This document shows, one piece after another, positions 6,044 through 6,182 of a DNA stretch of 6,182 nucleotides. The stretch comes from Candidatus Omnitrophota bacterium (GTDB taxonomy: Bacteria > Ratteibacteria > UBA8468 > B48-G9 > JAFGKM01). Where the stretch lies: the NCBI GenBank assembly GCA_023819545.1, contig JAMWCA010000078.1, forward strand, positions 1 through 6,182. The letters run 5' to 3'. Numbering within the stretch: position 1 is the stretch's first letter; each line of letters starts with the position of its first letter. Position numbers and translations under genes: made by a program. The notes under the pieces are model-generated. The model did no database searches. It was given only the letters and a program-made list of their open reading frames with translations, and was not told where the DNA came from.

Positions 6044-6072
6044 ATTATACTATTTTATTTTGAATTTTTCAA
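6044..6072 (-). promoter_or_regulatory. Sigma-70-type promoter of rpmH-rnpA-yidD-yidC
   Basis: On the minus strand, TTGAAA (6067-6072; 5 of 6 consensus bases) and TATAAT (6044-6049; 6 of 6) are separated by exactly 17 bp. The -35 box and spacer lie inside the last codons of surE, and the -10 box begins right after its TAG. Transcription should begin near 6037, giving a leader of about 24 nt with the GGAGGG site. The rpmH chain can thus be expressed apart from surE. Confidence 0.7.
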
Positions 6073-6182
6073 TTTCTGTTTTTTTCAATTCCTCAAGAAA
6101 GGGAAAATTAGTCAAATTTAATTGTATTGGAGTAATTGAAACATAACCATTTCTTATTGCATTAACATCGCTTTCTTTTTCC
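6050..6182 (-). CDS. surE: 5'/3'-nucleotidase SurE, C-terminal end only
   Basis: Only the last 43 codons and the TAG are in the window; the 5' part is beyond the right edge. The segment ESDVNAIRNGYVSITPIQLN (residues 3-22 of the visible part) matches the conserved end of SurE, where a D-x-x-A-x-x-x-G-Y-x-S-I-T-P-L pattern precedes the C-terminus. SurE is a metal-dependent phosphatase that removes phosphate from nucleoside monophosphates, linked to stationary-phase survival in several bacteria. The short tail after the motif (about 20 residues, lysine-rich) is normal. Its end carries the promoter of the rpmH chain. The catalytic N-terminal residues cannot be checked here. Confidence 0.88.
   Translation of the reverse strand, partial: EKESDVNAIRNGYVSITPIQLNLTNFPFLEELKKTEIEKFKIK

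Overview
The window is a 6.2 kb stretch of very AT-rich bacterial DNA (G+C about 30% by eye) in which every supported gene lies on the minus strand, so transcription runs leftward. The YidC has the long N-terminal extramembrane domain found in Gram-negative (two-membrane) bacteria. The cytosol carries a KorC-type subunit of an anaerobic, ferredoxin-linked oxidoreductase. A DUF6785/DUF6784-type membrane protein sits beside a URO-D-family protein, a pairing I associate mainly with uncultured anaerobic lineages near Omnitrophota, Planctomycetes or Lentisphaerae. I therefore infer an uncultured anaerobic bacterium, possibly a metagenome-assembled genome, but the phylum cannot be fixed from this window.

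In the direction of transcription, from the right edge: the last 43 codons of surE; then the tightly packed housekeeping chain rpmH-rnpA-yidD-yidC (6013 down to 3861). In that chain each gene overlaps the next by 4, 26 and 13 nt. A near-consensus promoter (TTGAAA, 17 bp, TATAAT) inside the 3' end of surE, plus a strong GGAGGG ribosome binding site, start the chain. It supplies ribosomal protein L34, the protein subunit of RNase P and two factors for membrane-protein insertion. The usual flanking genes are not here: dnaA is not upstream, and jag/mnmE are not downstream of yidC.

A 57-bp gap then holds a perfect TTGACA-16-TATAAT promoter placed so that transcription should begin at or within a base or two of the next start codon. 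It drives an accessory operon of four reading frames (3803 down to 1200): an N-terminal fragment of a DUF6785-type polytopic membrane protein, a C-terminal DUF6784-type fragment in another frame, a URO-D-superfamily methyltransferase-like protein, and an orphan gamma (KorC-type) subunit of a 2-oxoacid:ferredoxin oxidoreductase. The two membrane fragments look like one ancestral gene that has lost its middle and been split.

Finally, after a 135-bp gap with its own promoter, rtcB (RNA-splicing ligase) begins at 1064 and runs off the left edge without its C-terminal part.

The most interesting points are the split, centre-deleted membrane protein, its apparently leaderless consensus promoter, and the KorC subunit stranded next to a URO-D protein with no alpha or beta subunit. 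I saw no RNA genes, CRISPR arrays, insertion sequences or convincing intrinsic terminators, and no gap between genes exceeds 135 bp.
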